In this document: positions 33,596 through 34,361 of the stretch, one piece after another | Numbering within the stretch: position 1 is the first letter of the stretch | Layout: the number at the start of each line of letters is the position of its first letter | Assembly: GCA_019459505.1 (NCBI GenBank) | Contig: JAIBEV010000107.1 | Coordinates: forward strand, 1-34,361 | DNA length: 34,361 nucleotides | Origin: Candidatus Paracaedibacteraceae bacterium | GTDB taxonomy: Bacteria > Pseudomonadota > Alphaproteobacteria > Paracaedibacterales > Paracaedibacteraceae | Direction of reading: 5' to 3' | Position numbers and translations under genes: made by a program | The notes under the pieces: model-generated | What the model was told of the DNA's origin: nothing | Databases searched by the model: none | The model's input: only the letters and a program-made list of their open reading frames with translations

Positions 33596-34129
33596 TTAAT
33601 GCTTTTGAAACTGTTGTTGAGCATGAGTTTTATGGCTTGCTAATAATTCTTCAACAGCATTTCCCCATAGATCATAACGGTGAGTACTCTGGGCTAAGAC
33701 CGCCCTGTACTTAGACCAGTGTGTATAAACCCCAAGGGCTTCTCGTAGGTGCAAGCGTGAAAAAGGGAGATTTTCTGGCAGTTCAGCAAAAATGTCTTTT
33801 TCAATCTTTAATTTTAAAGGTTTAGGATTTTTCTCACTGAAACATTGAGGGTAAGTCCTTAAAAGCCACTCAAATGCTGCCTGCCGGTTCTTATCTCGTT
33901 CTTTTTTAGCTTTTAATCTTAGGGGTTGGTCGTTTTCCTTAGAATCCACTTTAGGCTTTGCAGGCGTTTCCTGTTGATTAGCTTTAGGAGTTTTTTTATT
34001 TCCTTGAGGTGAGAGCGGTTGAGGAGGGTGTTGTCCCGTCTCAAAAAAGATTTTTAATTGAGCCACCTTGTCCTGTGTTAGAGGGTGAGGCTGGGAGTTT
34101 AAGCTTAAGGTTGATTTTTTATGGATCAT
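33596..34129 (-). CDS. ProQ/FinO-domain RNA-binding protein, copy 2
   Basis: This is a clear paralogue of the protein at 26395-26937: it shares the Lys/Pro-rich N-terminal half starting MIHKKSTLSLNSQ and the FinO/ProQ domain (FEWLLRTYPQCFSEKNPKPL; HLREALGVYTHWSKYRAVLA; HRYDLWGNAVEEL). It is 177 residues, and the last 10 residues differ completely. The two are similar along their whole length but diverged enough to be old copies. The surrounding order is the same, with a coiled-coil membrane gene 32 bases upstream. Two copies may have different RNA targets. Confidence 0.85.
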   Translation of the reverse strand: MIHKKSTLSLNSQPHPLTQDKVAQLKIFFETGQHPPQPLSPQGNKKTPKANQQETPAKPKVDSKENDQPLRLKAKKERDKNRQAAFEWLLRTYPQCFSEKNPKPLKLKIEKDIFAELPENLPFSRLHLREALGVYTHWSKYRAVLAQSTHRYDLWGNAVEELLASHKTHAQQQFQKH

Positions 34130-34161
34130 GTCTTTTTACTCTTTCATTCATAGGGAAGATA

Positions 34162-34361
34162 TTAGAGGTGTTTTCTAGTTGGCTTAGATAAAGCAATAAG
34201 TTTCTCTCGATCCTTAGAGTCCATTTTAGGCCAAACTTTCAGCATGAACTCCCCATATTCAAGCTGTGTCTTTGTTAACTGGCTTAGGGGCGGCATAAAG
34301 TAATGGATAAAGCCGCCTCCAATGGCACCCCCAATTAAGGTGGATAGAAGAATAAGGATAA
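34162..34361 (-). CDS. Coiled-coil membrane protein, copy 2 (5' end outside the window)
   Basis: The 66 complete codons at the right edge encode the same C-terminal region as 26970-27554: a membrane helix (STLIGGAIGGGFIHYF), then LEYGEFMLKVWPKMDSKD and a basic tail, ending in TAA at 34162-34164. The gene runs off the window, so its start and N-terminal coil are not seen. The pair with the downstream ProQ/FinO gene repeats the arrangement seen at 26395-27554. Confidence 0.75.
   Translation of the reverse strand, partial: ILILLSTLIGGAIGGGFIHYFMPPLSQLTKTQLEYGEFMLKVWPKMDSKDREKLIALSKPTRKHL

Overview
The window reads as a large part of a conjugative plasmid, or plasmid-like integrated element, from an AT-rich alphaproteobacterium. 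The tra proteins, the partition genes and the accessory content (exported Sel1-type protein, DUF4143 ATPase, toxin-antitoxin pair) would suit an intracellular lineage of the Holosporales/Rickettsiales type. That placement is inferred from gene content and base composition, not from a marker gene. No rRNA, tRNA or CRISPR array was seen.

Layout. (1) 1-141: right end of an IS3-family insertion sequence. (2) 221-3525: replicon core. parA and parB overlap and read leftward, a 24-bp perfect palindrome (candidate centromere) abuts the end of parB, and a rightward replication initiator carries a DnaA domain-I-like C-terminus. (3) 3652-6763: a membrane Cache-domain sensor with a degenerate kinase-like end, then a leftward XRE regulator plus HAD-IIA protein, with two matching operator-like dyads between them and the transfer operon. 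(4) 6879-25529: a nearly complete F-type (MPF-F) transfer operon in the order traL-E-K-(pilin traA)-B-V-C-W-U-trbC-N-F-H-G, then a primase-like gene, traD and a small membrane gene. traN and the primase-like gene each carry one frameshift. One membrane-protein gene reads against the operon between traG and the primase. (5) 25634-26352: a HigBA-type toxin-antitoxin operon with its own promoter. (6) 26395-34361: a leftward pair (ProQ/FinO-domain protein plus coiled-coil membrane protein) present twice as direct repeats about 7.2 kb apart. The repeats bracket a DUF4143 ATPase and a two-gene operon of exported proteins, one Sel1-like and one metallo-beta-lactamase-fold with a leucine-rich segment.

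How it may work together (inference). Rep replicates the element, ParAB and the palindrome segregate it, and the toxin-antitoxin pair penalises loss. The XRE protein probably controls itself and perhaps the tra operon through the paired operators. The tra genes encode pilin, core channel, pilus assembly and mating-pair stabilisation, with TraD as coupling ATPase, while the ProQ/FinO proteins may set transfer gene expression through RNA. No relaxase or convincing oriT is visible, so they should lie outside the window. The two frameshifts mean that either the sequence contains errors or the element is losing transfer.
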